Shown here: positions 36,880 to 45,644 of the stretch, in pieces
How the letters are laid out: each line of letters starts with the position of its first letter
How positions within the stretch are numbered: the stretch's first letter is position 1
Assembly (NCBI RefSeq): GCF_900114615.1
Contig: NZ_FOTS01000001.1
Span: forward strand, 124,001 to 188,000
DNA: 64,000 bases
DNA from: Pelosinus propionicus DSM 13327
GTDB lineage: Bacteria > Bacillota > Negativicutes > DSM-13327
Direction: 5' to 3'
Notes under the pieces: model-generated
The model's input: only the letters and a program-made list of their open reading frames with translations
Databases searched by the model: none
What the model was told of the DNA's origin: nothing
Translations under genes and position numbers: made by a program

Positions 36880-38691
36880 ATGAAAGACGGGATTTATGAT
36901 GAATTTATTGATAGGTTGCGTTCGGAGAGTGATATTGTAAGCATCTTATCAGATTATGTCCCTTTAAAAAAGAAAGGGAAAAATTATTGGGGCTGTTGTC
37001 CATTTCATCATGAGAACACTCCTTCATTTTCAGTAACACCTGACAAAGGTTTTTTTTATTGTTTTGGTTGTCAAAGTGGGGGAAATGTATTTAATTTTTT
37101 AATGAAAATTGAAAACATAAGTTTTTTTGATGCAGTAAAAATATTGGCGCAAAAAATGAATATTCCTTTGCCCGAAAAAGAGAAAAGTTCGAGAGAACTG
37201 GCAAGGGAGCGCGAGAATAGCAAATTATACCGTGTCAATGAAATGGCTAGGGAGTTTTTTTATGCTTGTTTGACAAAAACTGTTTATGGCAAAAAAGCAA
37301 GAGAATATTTGAATTCCCGTGGCGTTACAGATGATGTCATTGAACATTTTAAAATTGGCTTTGCTCCTCCTGCTTGGGGTAAATTGGTAAATGCTTTTTT
37401 AGAACGTGGTATAGATCAAGAGACTTTGCTAAGATCTGGTCTAATTGTAGAGAGAAATTCTGGTGATGGTGTTTATGACCGGTTTCGCAGTCGTGTAATA
37501 TTTCCTATTGCTGATGCTCGGGGCCGGGTAGTTGGTTTTGGGGGAAGGGTGATTGATGATAGCCAACCTAAATATTTAAATTCACCAGAAACCTCTGTTT
37601 TTAATAAAAGATATATTTTGTTTGGTTTCGATGCTGCGCAAAAGTTTATTAAGGAATCAGGGCAAGCTATTGTAGTAGAAGGTTACATGGATGCTATTAC
37701 CGCCTATGCCTTTGGTATTCGAAATGTTGTGGCATCATTAGGAACAGCCTTTTCTCCTGAACAGGCTAAATTATTGCTTCGTAATGCTAAAGATATATTT
37801 TTTGCTTATGATAGTGATGCTGCCGGGCAAAATGCTACAATGCGAGCTTTAGCAATTCTACGAAATTTAGGTGCAAATGTGAGAGTTATTTTGATCCCTG
37901 ATGGGAAAGACCCAGACGAATTTATTCGCAAACATGGAGCTGAGGCTTTTCAATCGCTCATCGCAGAAGCATCTGATATTTTAGAGTATCAAATTAAGCA
38001 AGCTTTTCAAAGCATAGATTATAGCGGTCTAGAAGGTAAAGTTGCTGTTGTATCAAAAATAGTACCTATTTTGGCAGAAGCGGATAACGCAGTAGAAGTA
38101 AATGCACATATTGCTTCTATTTCACAGACGCTGGCAATTGATGAAAGTGCCATACGCAGCGAAGTTCGTAAATTTTTGTTTCAACAACAAAAGGATAAAA
38201 ATGTAAATAAAGGGAAGAATATATCTAATATGTTGGTTGTAAAGCAACCTTCAATCGCATTAGAACAAGCTGAAAGCCATATTATTCGATTAATGTGTGG
38301 GAATAGCTCTCTTATACCATATATTAAAGAAAAACTGTCTATTGAAGAAATACAAGGAGAAAATAGACGCGAAATAATTAATTTAATATTTAAAGAGTAT
38401 AATATGGGAAAAGATATTACAGATACTGCTTGGACAATGATGCTAAGTGAAGCAGCAAATGCAGAATTATCTCATATTATGCTAATTGATATACAATATA
38501 GTGATACTGATAATATCAAAATGGTTGATGATTGTATAAAAAATATGCGCCTAACAAATTTAAAGTTTTTATATGAACAGCACCGATTAAGGGCTGATGA
38601 ATTAGAACGTCTGGGGGATAGTGGTTTTCTGCAAGCATTAGCAGAAAGTCAGCGAATAAACGATGAAATTAATAAATTGCGCAACTTATAA
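36880..38691 (+). CDS. dnaG: DNA primase
   Basis: Synthesises RNA primers for replication. The ATG at 36880 follows AAAGGTGAG; an in-frame ATG at 36850 is less well placed. The N-terminal zinc domain (CPFHHENTPSFSV, then FYCFGCQSGGNVF) is intact, the TOPRIM domain has VVEGYMDAI and YDSDAAGQNA, and a C-terminal DnaB-binding helical domain completes 603 residues. It precedes rpoD by 53 bases, forming the classic macromolecular synthesis operon. Confidence 0.98.
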   Translation: MKDGIYDEFIDRLRSESDIVSILSDYVPLKKKGKNYWGCCPFHHENTPSFSVTPDKGFFYCFGCQSGGNVFNFLMKIENISFFDAVKILAQKMNIPLPEKEKSSRELARERENSKLYRVNEMAREFFYACLTKTVYGKKAREYLNSRGVTDDVIEHFKIGFAPPAWGKLVNAFLERGIDQETLLRSGLIVERNSGDGVYDRFRSRVIFPIADARGRVVGFGGRVIDDSQPKYLNSPETSVFNKRYILFGFDAAQKFIKESGQAIVVEGYMDAITAYAFGIRNVVASLGTAFSPEQAKLLLRNAKDIFFAYDSDAAGQNATMRALAILRNLGANVRVILIPDGKDPDEFIRKHGAEAFQSLIAEASDILEYQIKQAFQSIDYSGLEGKVAVVSKIVPILAEADNAVEVNAHIASISQTLAIDESAIRSEVRKFLFQQQKDKNVNKGKNISNMLVVKQPSIALEQAESHIIRLMCGNSSLIPYIKEKLSIEEIQGENRREIINLIFKEYNMGKDITDTAWTMMLSEAANAELSHIMLIDIQYSDTDNIKMVDDCIKNMRLTNLKFLYEQHRLRADELERLGDSGFLQALAESQRINDEINKLRNL

Positions 38692-38744
38692 TTCCAAAAG
38701 AAACTACGCCTTGATTGGAGTGGCCAATGGAGGAGGGGAGTAAA

Positions 38745-39860
38745 ATGACAGAGAAAAAGATGATATCAAATGAATTTGTAACTAAATTGGTAAATAAAGG
38801 TAAAAAGCAGGGTGGCGTGTTAACTTATAGTGAAATCATGGATACTCTCCAAAGTGAAGATTTATCTCCTGATGAAATTGAAGAGATTTATGAAGTCTTT
38901 TCTAGTAAGGGGATTGAGATAGTTGATGAGCTTCCTGATGATACTGAAAGACATGATGAACCTGATGTAGCAGAAGTAGAAGAAGTGACTCCAGAAGAAG
39001 TAGATATTGATTTAACAATTCCAGAAGGTATTAGTATTGATGATCCGGTTCGGATGTATCTTAAGGAAATTGGTAGAGTACCTTTATTGACAGCTGATGA
39101 AGAAATTAAACTAGCGCAGCGTATGGAAGAAGGCGACGAGGAAGCAAAACGGCGATTGGCAGAAGCTAATCTGCGCTTAGTTGTAAGTATTGCAAAACGT
39201 TATGTTGGGCGTGGAATGCTATTCTTGGATTTAATTCAAGAAGGCAATTTGGGTTTAATTAAAGCCGTTGAAAAATTTGACTATAATAAAGGTTATAAGT
39301 TTAGTACCTATGCTACGTGGTGGATTCGCCAAGCAATCACAAGAGCAATTGCGGACCAAGCTCGGACGATCCGTATTCCAGTGCATATGGTGGAGACAAT
39401 TAATAAATTGATACGAGTGTCTAGACAATTATTACAAGAATTAGGACGCGAGCCTCAGCCAGAAGAAATTGCAAAAGAGATGGATATCAGCGTTGAGCGT
39501 GTAAGAGAAATTATGAAAATTGCTCAAGAGCCAGTATCTTTAGAAACACCGATTGGCGAGGAAGAGGATTCTCATTTAGGCGATTTTATTGAAGATCAGG
39601 ATGCACCAGCTCCTGCTGAGGCTGCTTCCTTTATGCTCTTAAAAGAACAATTAGAAGAAGTGCTAGAAACTCTTACTCCGCGAGAAGAAAAAGTTCTCAG
39701 ATTGCGGTTTGGTCTTGATGATGGGCGAGCGCGTACACTAGAAGAGGTGGGGCAGCATTTCGGTGTTACTCGTGAACGTATTCGCCAAATTGAAGCAAAA
39801 GCTCTTAGAAAGTTACGTCACCCTAGTCGTAGTAAGAAATTAAAAGATTTCTTAGAGTAA
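38745..39860 (+). CDS. rpoD: Primary sigma factor SigA (RpoD)
   Basis: The housekeeping sigma subunit of RNA polymerase. ATG at 38745 follows GGAGGGGAG; a frame from 38715 includes that site and is not the start. The 371-residue protein has region 1.1 ([21 protein letters not shown]), an acidic linker, region 1.2 [16 protein letters not shown], region 2 ([35 protein letters not shown]) and region 4 with the helix-turn-helix [22 protein letters not shown]. It recognises the TTGACA/TATAAT promoters seen in this window. Confidence 0.99.
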   Translation: MTEKKMISNEFVTKLVNKGKKQGGVLTYSEIMDTLQSEDLSPDEIEEIYEVFSSKGIEIVDELPDDTERHDEPDVAEVEEVTPEEVDIDLTIPEGISIDDPVRMYLKEIGRVPLLTADEEIKLAQRMEEGDEEAKRRLAEANLRLVVSIAKRYVGRGMLFLDLIQEGNLGLIKAVEKFDYNKGYKFSTYATWWIRQAITRAIADQARTIRIPVHMVETINKLIRVSRQLLQELGREPQPEEIAKEMDISVERVREIMKIAQEPVSLETPIGEEEDSHLGDFIEDQDAPAPAEAASFMLLKEQLEEVLETLTPREEKVLRLRFGLDDGRARTLEEVGQHFGVTRERIRQIEAKALRKLRHPSRSKKLKDFLE

Positions 39861-39894
39861 TAGTAAGTTTAATATTATTTCTTTAAAAAAGTTG

Positions 39895-39923
39895 TTGACG
39901 TAACATTGGTATTGTATTATAAT
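39895..39923 (+). promoter_or_regulatory. Promoter of the tRNA cluster
   Basis: TTGACG (39895-39900), 17 bases, TATAAT (39918-39923), 18 bases before the first tRNA. Confidence 0.85.
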
Positions 39924-39941
39924 AGTTAATGTTGACGACAT

Positions 39942-40017
39942 TCCTCGATAGCTCAGTTGGTAGAGCAATCGGCTGTTAACCGATCGGTCGTAGGTTCGAG
40001 TCCTACTCGAGGAGCCA
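39942..40017 (+). tRNA. tRNA-Asn (GTT)
   Basis: 76 bases with encoded CCA. The acceptor TCCTCGA pairs with TCGAGGA; the anticodon loop is CTGTTAA with anticodon GTT; GGTTCGAGTCC forms the T arm. Confidence 0.97.
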
Positions 40018-40071
40018 TCTTATACAGATTACAAACAGGCTTTCTATAGAAAACCTGTTTTAATATCTCTA

Positions 40072-40146
40072 GGGCCTATAGCTCAGCGGTAGAGCAGCCG
40101 GCTCATAACCGGCTGGTCCCTGGTTCGATCCCAGGTGGGCCCACCA
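40072..40146 (+). tRNA. tRNA-Met (CAT)
   Basis: 75 bases with encoded CCA. The anticodon loop is CTCATAA, anticodon CAT. GGGCC at the 5' end pairs with GGCCC. It could be elongator Met or a lysidine-modified Ile2; CCTGGTTCGATCCCAGG is the T arm. The first base pair excludes an initiator-type mismatch. Confidence 0.93.
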
Positions 40147-40165
40147 CTTTATAGTAAATATTTTT

Positions 40166-40240
40166 GGCCCGTTGGTCAAGCGGTCAAGACACCGCCCTTT
40201 CACGGCGATAACGGGGGTTCGATTCCCCCACGGGTCACCA
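40166..40240 (+). tRNA. tRNA-Glu (TTC)
   Basis: 75 bases with encoded CCA. The anticodon loop is CTTTCAC, anticodon TTC. The acceptor GGCCCGT pairs with ACGGGTC. The anticodon stem reads CCGCC/GGCGA, so its outermost pair is C-A at 40208 instead of the usual C-G. Confidence 0.95.
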
Positions 40241-40244
40241 TAAT

Positions 40245-40320
<76 letters not shown>

Positions 40321-40328
40321 TTTAAGAA

Positions 40329-40360
40329 TAAAATGCAAAGCATATGCTTTGCATTTTTTT
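40329..40360 (+). terminator. Terminator of the tRNA cluster
   Basis: AAATGCAAAGCA pairs with TGCTTTGCATTT and is followed by a T run. Confidence 0.92.
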
Positions 40361-40463
40361 ACTATAGAGAAAATGTTGTTTAAATTATTTTTGATTTGAT
40401 TGCAAAGATGGAATTTTAGTATAATAAGAAGAATTATAATAGCAATGATGAGGTGACTGCAAT

Positions 40464-41153
40464 TTGAAACTTGTAGGAAGGTTGGCGGCCTTAGCGGCAT
40501 GTGTGCCTCAAGGAGCTCGTATAGCTGATATTGGTACGGATCACGCATATTTGCCCATTGAATTAGTAAAAAAAGATATCGTTGCTTTCGCTGTAGCTGG
40601 TGATGTTCATAATGGCCCTTATAAAGCTGCTAAAGAGCATGTGGAAGATTTATCGCTGGAAGGAAAAATTTCTGTACGGTTAGGCGATGGATTAGCAGTA
40701 CTTTCTCCATTAGAAGTAGATACGGTTGTTATTGCTGGTATGGGGGGGCAAACAATTATCGAGATATTAAAGAACCAGTGCGAAATTGTTAGATCTCTTA
40801 AACGCCTAATATTACAGCCTATGGTGGGAGCGGCAACTGTACGGCGTTGGTTATGTGCAAATGATTGGTATGTACTAGAGGAGCAATTAGTCCAAGAAGA
40901 GGGAAGACTATATGAAATCATTGTGGCAGAGCAAGGAGATTCTCCTTCTTATGAGCCTGTCATGTATGAAATTGGGCAAAAGCTATGGGATGAAAAGTCC
41001 CCGCTGTTACTATTGCATATTGACCAATTGATTTCTCAGGCTAAGCGTATCGTAAGCGAAATGGAATGCAGCAGCAATGCGAAAAGAAGCCTTAAATACC
41101 ATGAATATGTCACGCGATTAAAACAATTGGAGGATAAGCGGCGATGTCTGTAA
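40464..41153 (+). CDS. trmK: TrmK, tRNA m1A22 methyltransferase
   Basis: TrmK methylates N1 of adenine 22 in tRNA with S-adenosylmethionine. The TTG start at 40464 follows GAGGTGA. The 229-residue protein has the Rossmann motif IADIGTDHAYLPIELV, then DTVVIAGMGGQTI and LILQPMVGA. A C-terminal coiled coil is present. It overlaps the next gene by ten bases. Downstream of rpoD, as in Bacillus. Confidence 0.94.
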   Translation: MKLVGRLAALAACVPQGARIADIGTDHAYLPIELVKKDIVAFAVAGDVHNGPYKAAKEHVEDLSLEGKISVRLGDGLAVLSPLEVDTVVIAGMGGQTIIEILKNQCEIVRSLKRLILQPMVGAATVRRWLCANDWYVLEEQLVQEEGRLYEIIVAEQGDSPSYEPVMYEIGQKLWDEKSPLLLLHIDQLISQAKRIVSEMECSSNAKRSLKYHEYVTRLKQLEDKRRCL

Positions 41154-42262
41154 AGTGTCAGGTAATTATAGAGGCAATGGATAAAATGGCCCCTAGGAGT
41201 TTAGCAGAGGATTGGGATAATGTAGGGCTGCTAGTTGGCAGTTCGGCCCAGACAATTCATAAGATACTAATTACTTTAGATGTAACAAAGGAAGTAGTGG
41301 AGCAAGCTATAAAAGACGATATTGACTTAATCATTGCTCATCATCCTGTTATATTTAAGAGTATTTCTGCCATAAGGACAGATTTACCACAAGGGCAAGT
41401 TTTATCTGCTTTAATAAAAGCAAATATTGGAGTATATGTTGCTCATACGAATCTTGATATTGCCTCTGGAGGTGTGAATGATGTATTGGCAGATCTATTT
41501 CAGTTGTGTGATGTACGCCCCCTCACAGATAATTCTAGGGGAAAACTTTATAAATTAGTCGTATTTGTTCCGGAAACTCATCGAGAAATTGTTGCAGATG
41601 CGATAATGACTGCTGGAGCAGGGCATACTGGTAATTATAGTCATTGCAGTTTTGCAACTAATGGCATCGGTACATTTTTGCCTTTAAATGGTTCGAAACC
41701 ATTTCTTGGAGATGTTGGCAAGTTGGAGCGTGTACAAGAAAGTCGCTTAGAAACGATTATGTCAGAGAAAATTTGCAAAGTGGTTGTTAAAGCAATGCTA
41801 AAAGTACATCCTTATGAAGAGGTTGCTTATGATGTATATCCGTTGATGAATTCTGGAGAAAAATTAGGACTTGGGCGTGTTGGAAAGCTTGCGAGTCCTA
41901 TCGTGCTTGCAGAGTTTGTTAAGCAGGTCAAACAGGTGCTGGGAGTATCTGCTGTAAGTGTAGTGGGAGAACAAAATAAGTTGATAAAAAAAGTAGCGGT
42001 ATGTGGTGGCGCTGGCGCTGGCTTATTGCATAAAGCTGCATTTGCTGGAGCGGATGTCTTAGTAACGGGAGATGTAAAATATCACGAGGGACAAGATGCT
42101 GCTGCCCTTGGAGTTGCAATGATTGACGCTGGTCATTTTGCTACCGAGCAGCCTGTGTTGTCTTATGTAGCAGAATATCTTAGCAAATGTGCTGATAAAG
42201 CAAAGTGGTCTGTGGAGATTAAAGTTGACGACATCAATCAAGACGTCTTTTGGAATTATTGA
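41144..42262 (+). CDS. Nif3-like dinuclear metal protein (YqfO type)
   Basis: A member of the Nif3/DUF34 family, often annotated GTP cyclohydrolase 1 type 2, though the in vivo activity remains unsettled. The 372-residue version contains the central PII-like CutA domain inserted between halves (about residues 130-235). Metal ligands are in IIAHHPVIFK, AHTNLDIA and the C-terminal GDVKYHEGQDA and DAGHFATEQ. The overlap with trmK implies coupled translation. Confidence 0.92.
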   Translation: MSVKCQVIIEAMDKMAPRSLAEDWDNVGLLVGSSAQTIHKILITLDVTKEVVEQAIKDDIDLIIAHHPVIFKSISAIRTDLPQGQVLSALIKANIGVYVAHTNLDIASGGVNDVLADLFQLCDVRPLTDNSRGKLYKLVVFVPETHREIVADAIMTAGAGHTGNYSHCSFATNGIGTFLPLNGSKPFLGDVGKLERVQESRLETIMSEKICKVVVKAMLKVHPYEEVAYDVYPLMNSGEKLGLGRVGKLASPIVLAEFVKQVKQVLGVSAVSVVGEQNKLIKKVAVCGGAGAGLLHKAAFAGADVLVTGDVKYHEGQDAAALGVAMIDAGHFATEQPVLSYVAEYLSKCADKAKWSVEIKVDDINQDVFWNY

Positions 42263-42278
42263 AGAAGGTATAAGATAG

Positions 42279-42307
42279 TTGACGAAATTGTTTATATATG
42301 ATATAAT
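42279..42307 (+). promoter_or_regulatory. Promoter of rnpB
   Basis: TTGACG (42279-42284), 17 bases, TATAAT (42302-42307), about 27 bases before the mature RNA. Confidence 0.85.
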
Positions 42308-42333
42308 AAATTTCTTGTTAGTTAAATATAATA

Positions 42334-42688
42334 TTGTGAGTAGGAAAGATGATCGCGGATGCCCATAAAGCATACGAGGAAAGTCCGAGCTCCATAGGGC
42401 AGGGTGCTGGATAACGTCCAGCGAGGGTGACCTTAGGGAAAGTGCCATAGAAATGTAAACCGCCAGCTATGCTGGTAAGGATGGAACGGTGCGGTAAGAG
42501 CGCACCAGCAGTCAGGTGACTGACTGGCTAGGTAAACCCCACCTGGAGCAAGACCAAATAGGGAAGGGATGAAGCTGCCCGCTGAACCTTCCGGGTTGCG
42601 TCGCTAGAGCTGTCGGGTAACTGCCAGACTAGATAGATGATCATCACCGTGTAAGCGGTACAGAACTCGGCTTATTGATTACTCACAA
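42334..42688 (+). ncRNA. rnpB: RNase P RNA (class A)
   Basis: The catalytic RNA that matures tRNA 5' ends. The ends pair (TTGTGAGTA with TTACTCACAA). GAGGAAAGTCCGAGCTCC and ACAGAACTCGGCTTA are the conserved core (P4 region). GGAGCAAGACCAAATAGG points to the ancestral class A rather than the Bacillus-type class B, which is consistent with Negativicutes. About 355 bases. Confidence 0.96.
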
Positions 42689-42701
42689 CTTTATGAAAAT
42701 G

Positions 42702-42738
42702 AAACCTTTTCTATGTTCAATATAGAAAAGGTTTTTTA
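42702..42738 (+). terminator. Terminator of rnpB
   Basis: AAACCTTTTCTAT pairs with ATAGAAAAGGTTT, followed by a T run. Confidence 0.9.
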
Positions 42739-42805
42739 TTAAAAAAACAAATAATAATTATTAAATAAAAATTTAATCGATATAATAAAAAGTATTTAAT
42801 GAGTA

Positions 42806-42834
42806 TTGACTTTTAATTCGATATTTTCTATTAT
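42806..42834 (+). promoter_or_regulatory. Promoter of trxA
   Basis: TTGACT (42806-42811), 17 bases, TATTAT (42829-42834). The trxA start lies 70 bases downstream. Confidence 0.75.
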
Positions 42835-42903
42835 ATAAGTAAGATAGTAATGAAAATTCAATAATGGTGAAATAATAAAATAAAATATATTGGAGGTTAC
42901 ATA

Positions 42904-43227
42904 ATGAGTGTTCTAAATATTACAAGTGAAAGTGATTTTAAAGAAAAATTATCTCAACCAGGTAAACCTGTACTTGTAGATTTCTGGGCGTCTTGGTGCG
43001 GGCCATGTAAAATGGTTGCTCCGGAACTTGAAGCTGTTGGATCAGAGTATGAAGGCAAAGCTGTTGTTGTCAAGGTCAATGTGGATGAACAGCAGCAACT
43101 AGCTAGTGAATACAATGTTATGGGAATTCCTACTTTGCTTCTCTTTAAAGATGGTATAGAAGTTAATCGCATTGTAGGATATCGGCCACGTAAAGATTTA
43201 ATGGATGCGATTGATAAGGTTATCTAA
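42904..43227 (+). CDS. trxA: Thioredoxin
   Basis: A cytoplasmic dithiol reductant. The active site is FWASWCGPCKMVAPE with the CGPC motif near residues 32-35, and the cis-proline loop is MGIPTLLLF. It has 107 residues. TTGGAGG precedes the ATG. It forms a single-gene unit with its own promoter and terminator. Confidence 0.98.
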   Translation: MSVLNITSESDFKEKLSQPGKPVLVDFWASWCGPCKMVAPELEAVGSEYEGKAVVVKVNVDEQQQLASEYNVMGIPTLLLFKDGIEVNRIVGYRPRKDLMDAIDKVI

Positions 43228-43230
43228 ACT

Positions 43231-43266
43231 TTAAAAGAGGCTTCAAATGTCGAAGTCTCTTTTTTT
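43231..43266 (+). terminator. Terminator of trxA
   Basis: AAAGAGGCTTC pairs with GAAGTCTCTTT (one G-T pair), followed by eight T. Confidence 0.9.
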
Positions 43267-43447
43267 TGCAATCATATCATATATTGTAGAAATTTATATT
43301 GTCTAAATCTTATTAATTTGCGATAATATGAAGAGGAATAGGAACATCCTATTTATAGTATGCCTAATTCTTATTGATATTGCGTGCGTAATTTATTATT
43401 AACGAGTATACTGTATTATAAATTCGTTATCCCGAAAGGAGTTATAT

Positions 43448-44446
43448 ATGATTATCTCATGGAATACTACTCAGGTCTGTAATATTAGCTGTCTTCACTG
43501 CTATCGTGATGCAGGAAAGAAAAGACCTGATGAATTAAGTACAGAAGCAGGTAAAAAATTATTAGATGAAATGAAACGTGCTGGCTTTAAAATTATTATT
43601 TTAAGTGGTGGCGAGCCTTTGATGCGTCCTGATATTTATGAGTTAATTTCTTATGCTAAAAGTATTGGATTAAGACCAGTTCTTGGTACAAATGGAATCT
43701 TAATTACTAAGGAAGTAGCTGTAAAACTAAAAGAAGCTGGACTTGGAGCAGCTGGAATCAGCCTTGATAGCCGCGATAAAAATGTGCATGATAAATTTCG
43801 CCAATCCGAAGGAGCTTGGGATAAAACGATTGCAGCGATGAAAGCTTGTCGTGAAGTAGGACTTCCTTTTCAGATTCATACAACTATCACAACTTGGAAT
43901 GAAAAAGAAGTGACCGATATTACAGATTTAGCTGTTGAAATAGGGGCAATGGCTCATCATATTTTCTTTTTAGTTCCTACTGGTAGAGGAAAAGATATTG
44001 AAGATACAACACTAAAGACCGAGCAATATGAGGCTGTATTAACACGGATTTTGGAAAAGCAAAAAGAGGTACCGATTGAACTTAAACCTACCTGTGCTCC
44101 TCAGTTTATGCGTATTGCAAAAGAACGAAATATCCCAATGCGTTTTACTAGAGGTTGTTTGGCAGGCACGGCTTATTGTGTGATCTTGCCGAATGGTGAT
44201 GTACAAGCTTGCCCTTATTTACCGATCAAAATTGGTAATGTTAAAGAAACTGATTTTGATGTAATATGGCGTGATAGTGAGATGTTCAATCGATTGAGAC
44301 ATGAGCCGCTAAAAGGTGGTTGTGGAACCTGTGGTTATGATGGTATATGCGGTGGCTGTAGGGCTCGAGCATATTATTACTATGATGGCGACTATATGGC
44401 AGAAGAGCCATGGTGTAATCGTGGCGTTCGCGAAGAGAAGAAATAA
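43448..44446 (+). CDS. Radical SAM/SPASM protein, NirJ2/AhbD-like (alternative heme pathway)
   Basis: The 332-residue protein has the radical SAM motif CNISCLHC (Cys at residues 11, 15 and 18), LSGGEPLMRPDI, and a SPASM-type cysteine-rich C-terminus (GCLAGTAYC, CPYLP, GGCGTCGYDGICGGCRA and a last WC). It resembles NirJ/AhbC/AhbD proteins that decarboxylate or cleave side chains of siroheme-derived porphyrins; NirJ2 of heme-d1-like gene sets is my best match. It lies 74 bases before the hydrogenase genes, whose cytochrome b needs heme, but a hairpin separates them. A role in peptide maturation is an alternative reading for any SPASM protein. Confidence 0.75.
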   Translation: MIISWNTTQVCNISCLHCYRDAGKKRPDELSTEAGKKLLDEMKRAGFKIIILSGGEPLMRPDIYELISYAKSIGLRPVLGTNGILITKEVAVKLKEAGLGAAGISLDSRDKNVHDKFRQSEGAWDKTIAAMKACREVGLPFQIHTTITTWNEKEVTDITDLAVEIGAMAHHIFFLVPTGRGKDIEDTTLKTEQYEAVLTRILEKQKEVPIELKPTCAPQFMRIAKERNIPMRFTRGCLAGTAYCVILPNGDVQACPYLPIKIGNVKETDFDVIWRDSEMFNRLRHEPLKGGCGTCGYDGICGGCRARAYYYYDGDYMAEEPWCNRGVREEKK

Positions 44447-44467
44447 AACTTTTATCTGCGTTTATTT

Positions 44468-44498
44468 AGACTTGGCGCATAGATGCCAAGTCTTCTTG
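44468..44498 (+). terminator. Hairpin between the radical SAM gene and hydrogenase operon
   Basis: AGACTTGGC and GCCAAGTCT form nine base pairs around an eight-base loop, followed by a mixed TCTTG tract. It is probably a partial terminator. Confidence 0.6.
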
Positions 44499-44519
44499 TA
44501 AAATGAGAGGGGGATAATT

Positions 44520-45617
44520 GTGAAAGATGTGGAATCTTTATGGGATTTATTTCAAAAAAGAAATGTAAGCCGACGAAACTTCTTAAAAACTTGTGTTACG
44601 ATAACTGGGATTTTAGGGTTATCACCAAGTCTGATTTCGGACGTGGTGTCTGCTGCAGAGAAGCAGCCGCTAGTCCCCGTTATTTGGTTGCATGGACATG
44701 AGTGTACGGGTTGTGATGAAGCCTTTATTCGCTCTCAAAGTCCATTTGCTTCAGATGTTCTTTTAAATATGATTTCTATGGAATACATGGATGTTTTGGC
44801 TGCTGCTGCTGGCGAGCCGTTAGAGCATCATTTGCAAGAGGTTATGAAGAAATATAATGGTAAGTATTTGTTGGCAGTGGAAGGCGCAGTGCCTTTAAAC
44901 GACGATGGCATCCATTGTATGGTTGGGGGTAAAACCTTTGTACATAATCTTAAAGAGGTAGCTAAAGGAGCTGCTGCAATTATTGAAGTTGGTTCATGTG
45001 CGGCTTGGGGAGGGATTCAGGCTGCTAAGCCAAATCCTACTAAATCTGTATCTGTTAGTGATGTTGTTAGTGGGAAAACCATTATAAAAGTTCCGGGATG
45101 CCCGCCGATTCCAGAAGTGATTACGGGTGTGATTATGCATTACACATTATATGGACAGATTCCACCTCTTGATAGCAAAGGTAGACCTAAACAGTTTTTT
45201 GGTAATCGAATTCATGACACTTGCTATCGTCGTCCTTTCTTTGATTCGGGTATGTTTGTGGAAAAGTTTGATGATGCGGCAAGTAAAGCTGGTTGGTGCT
45301 TATACAAGGTAGGGTGCCGTGGACCAGAAACTTACAATTCATGCGGAAACTTGCGTTGGTGGAATGGGCTTTCTTATCCGATCCAATCAGGTGCACCTTG
45401 TATAGGTTGTTCTGCTAATAATTTTTGGGATAATGATCCTTTTTATAACCGTATGCCTAACATACCGGTTCCTAATACAATTGTGAATGCTGATCAAGTG
45501 GGAATCGTAGCAGCGGGAGCACTGACGGCTGGAGTTATTATTCATGGCGCACTTTCAACGATTCAACATAAAAAGCATCATAAAGAAACCCATGATACAG
45601 AAAAAGATAATGAATAA
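44520..45617 (+). CDS. hyaA: [NiFe] uptake hydrogenase small subunit
   Basis: The electron-transfer subunit with three Fe-S clusters. GTG at 44520 follows GAGGGGGATAATT. A Tat signal with twin arginines at residues 18-19 (VSRRNFLKTC) directs the folded enzyme across the membrane. Cluster ligands are in GHECTGCDEAF, VGSCAAWGG, PGCPP, DTCYRRPFF, GCRGPETYNSCGN and GAPCIGCSANNFWD. A C-terminal hydrophobic helix (about residues 325-345) followed by a His/Lys-rich tail anchors it. The group 1 membrane-bound type is indicated by the cytochrome b gene downstream. Confidence 0.96.
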   Translation: MKDVESLWDLFQKRNVSRRNFLKTCVTITGILGLSPSLISDVVSAAEKQPLVPVIWLHGHECTGCDEAFIRSQSPFASDVLLNMISMEYMDVLAAAAGEPLEHHLQEVMKKYNGKYLLAVEGAVPLNDDGIHCMVGGKTFVHNLKEVAKGAAAIIEVGSCAAWGGIQAAKPNPTKSVSVSDVVSGKTIIKVPGCPPIPEVITGVIMHYTLYGQIPPLDSKGRPKQFFGNRIHDTCYRRPFFDSGMFVEKFDDAASKAGWCLYKVGCRGPETYNSCGNLRWWNGLSYPIQSGAPCIGCSANNFWDNDPFYNRMPNIPVPNTIVNADQVGIVAAGALTAGVIIHGALSTIQHKKHHKETHDTEKDNE

Positions 45618-45644
45618 AGTTTATATGTGTGAGGAGGATGCCTT

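Noticed and set aside
42059-42448. 129-codon minus-strand ORF overlapping nif3-like and rnpB
   Set aside because: It runs against a clear protein gene and into the RNase P RNA, has no ribosome site and no recognisable domain.
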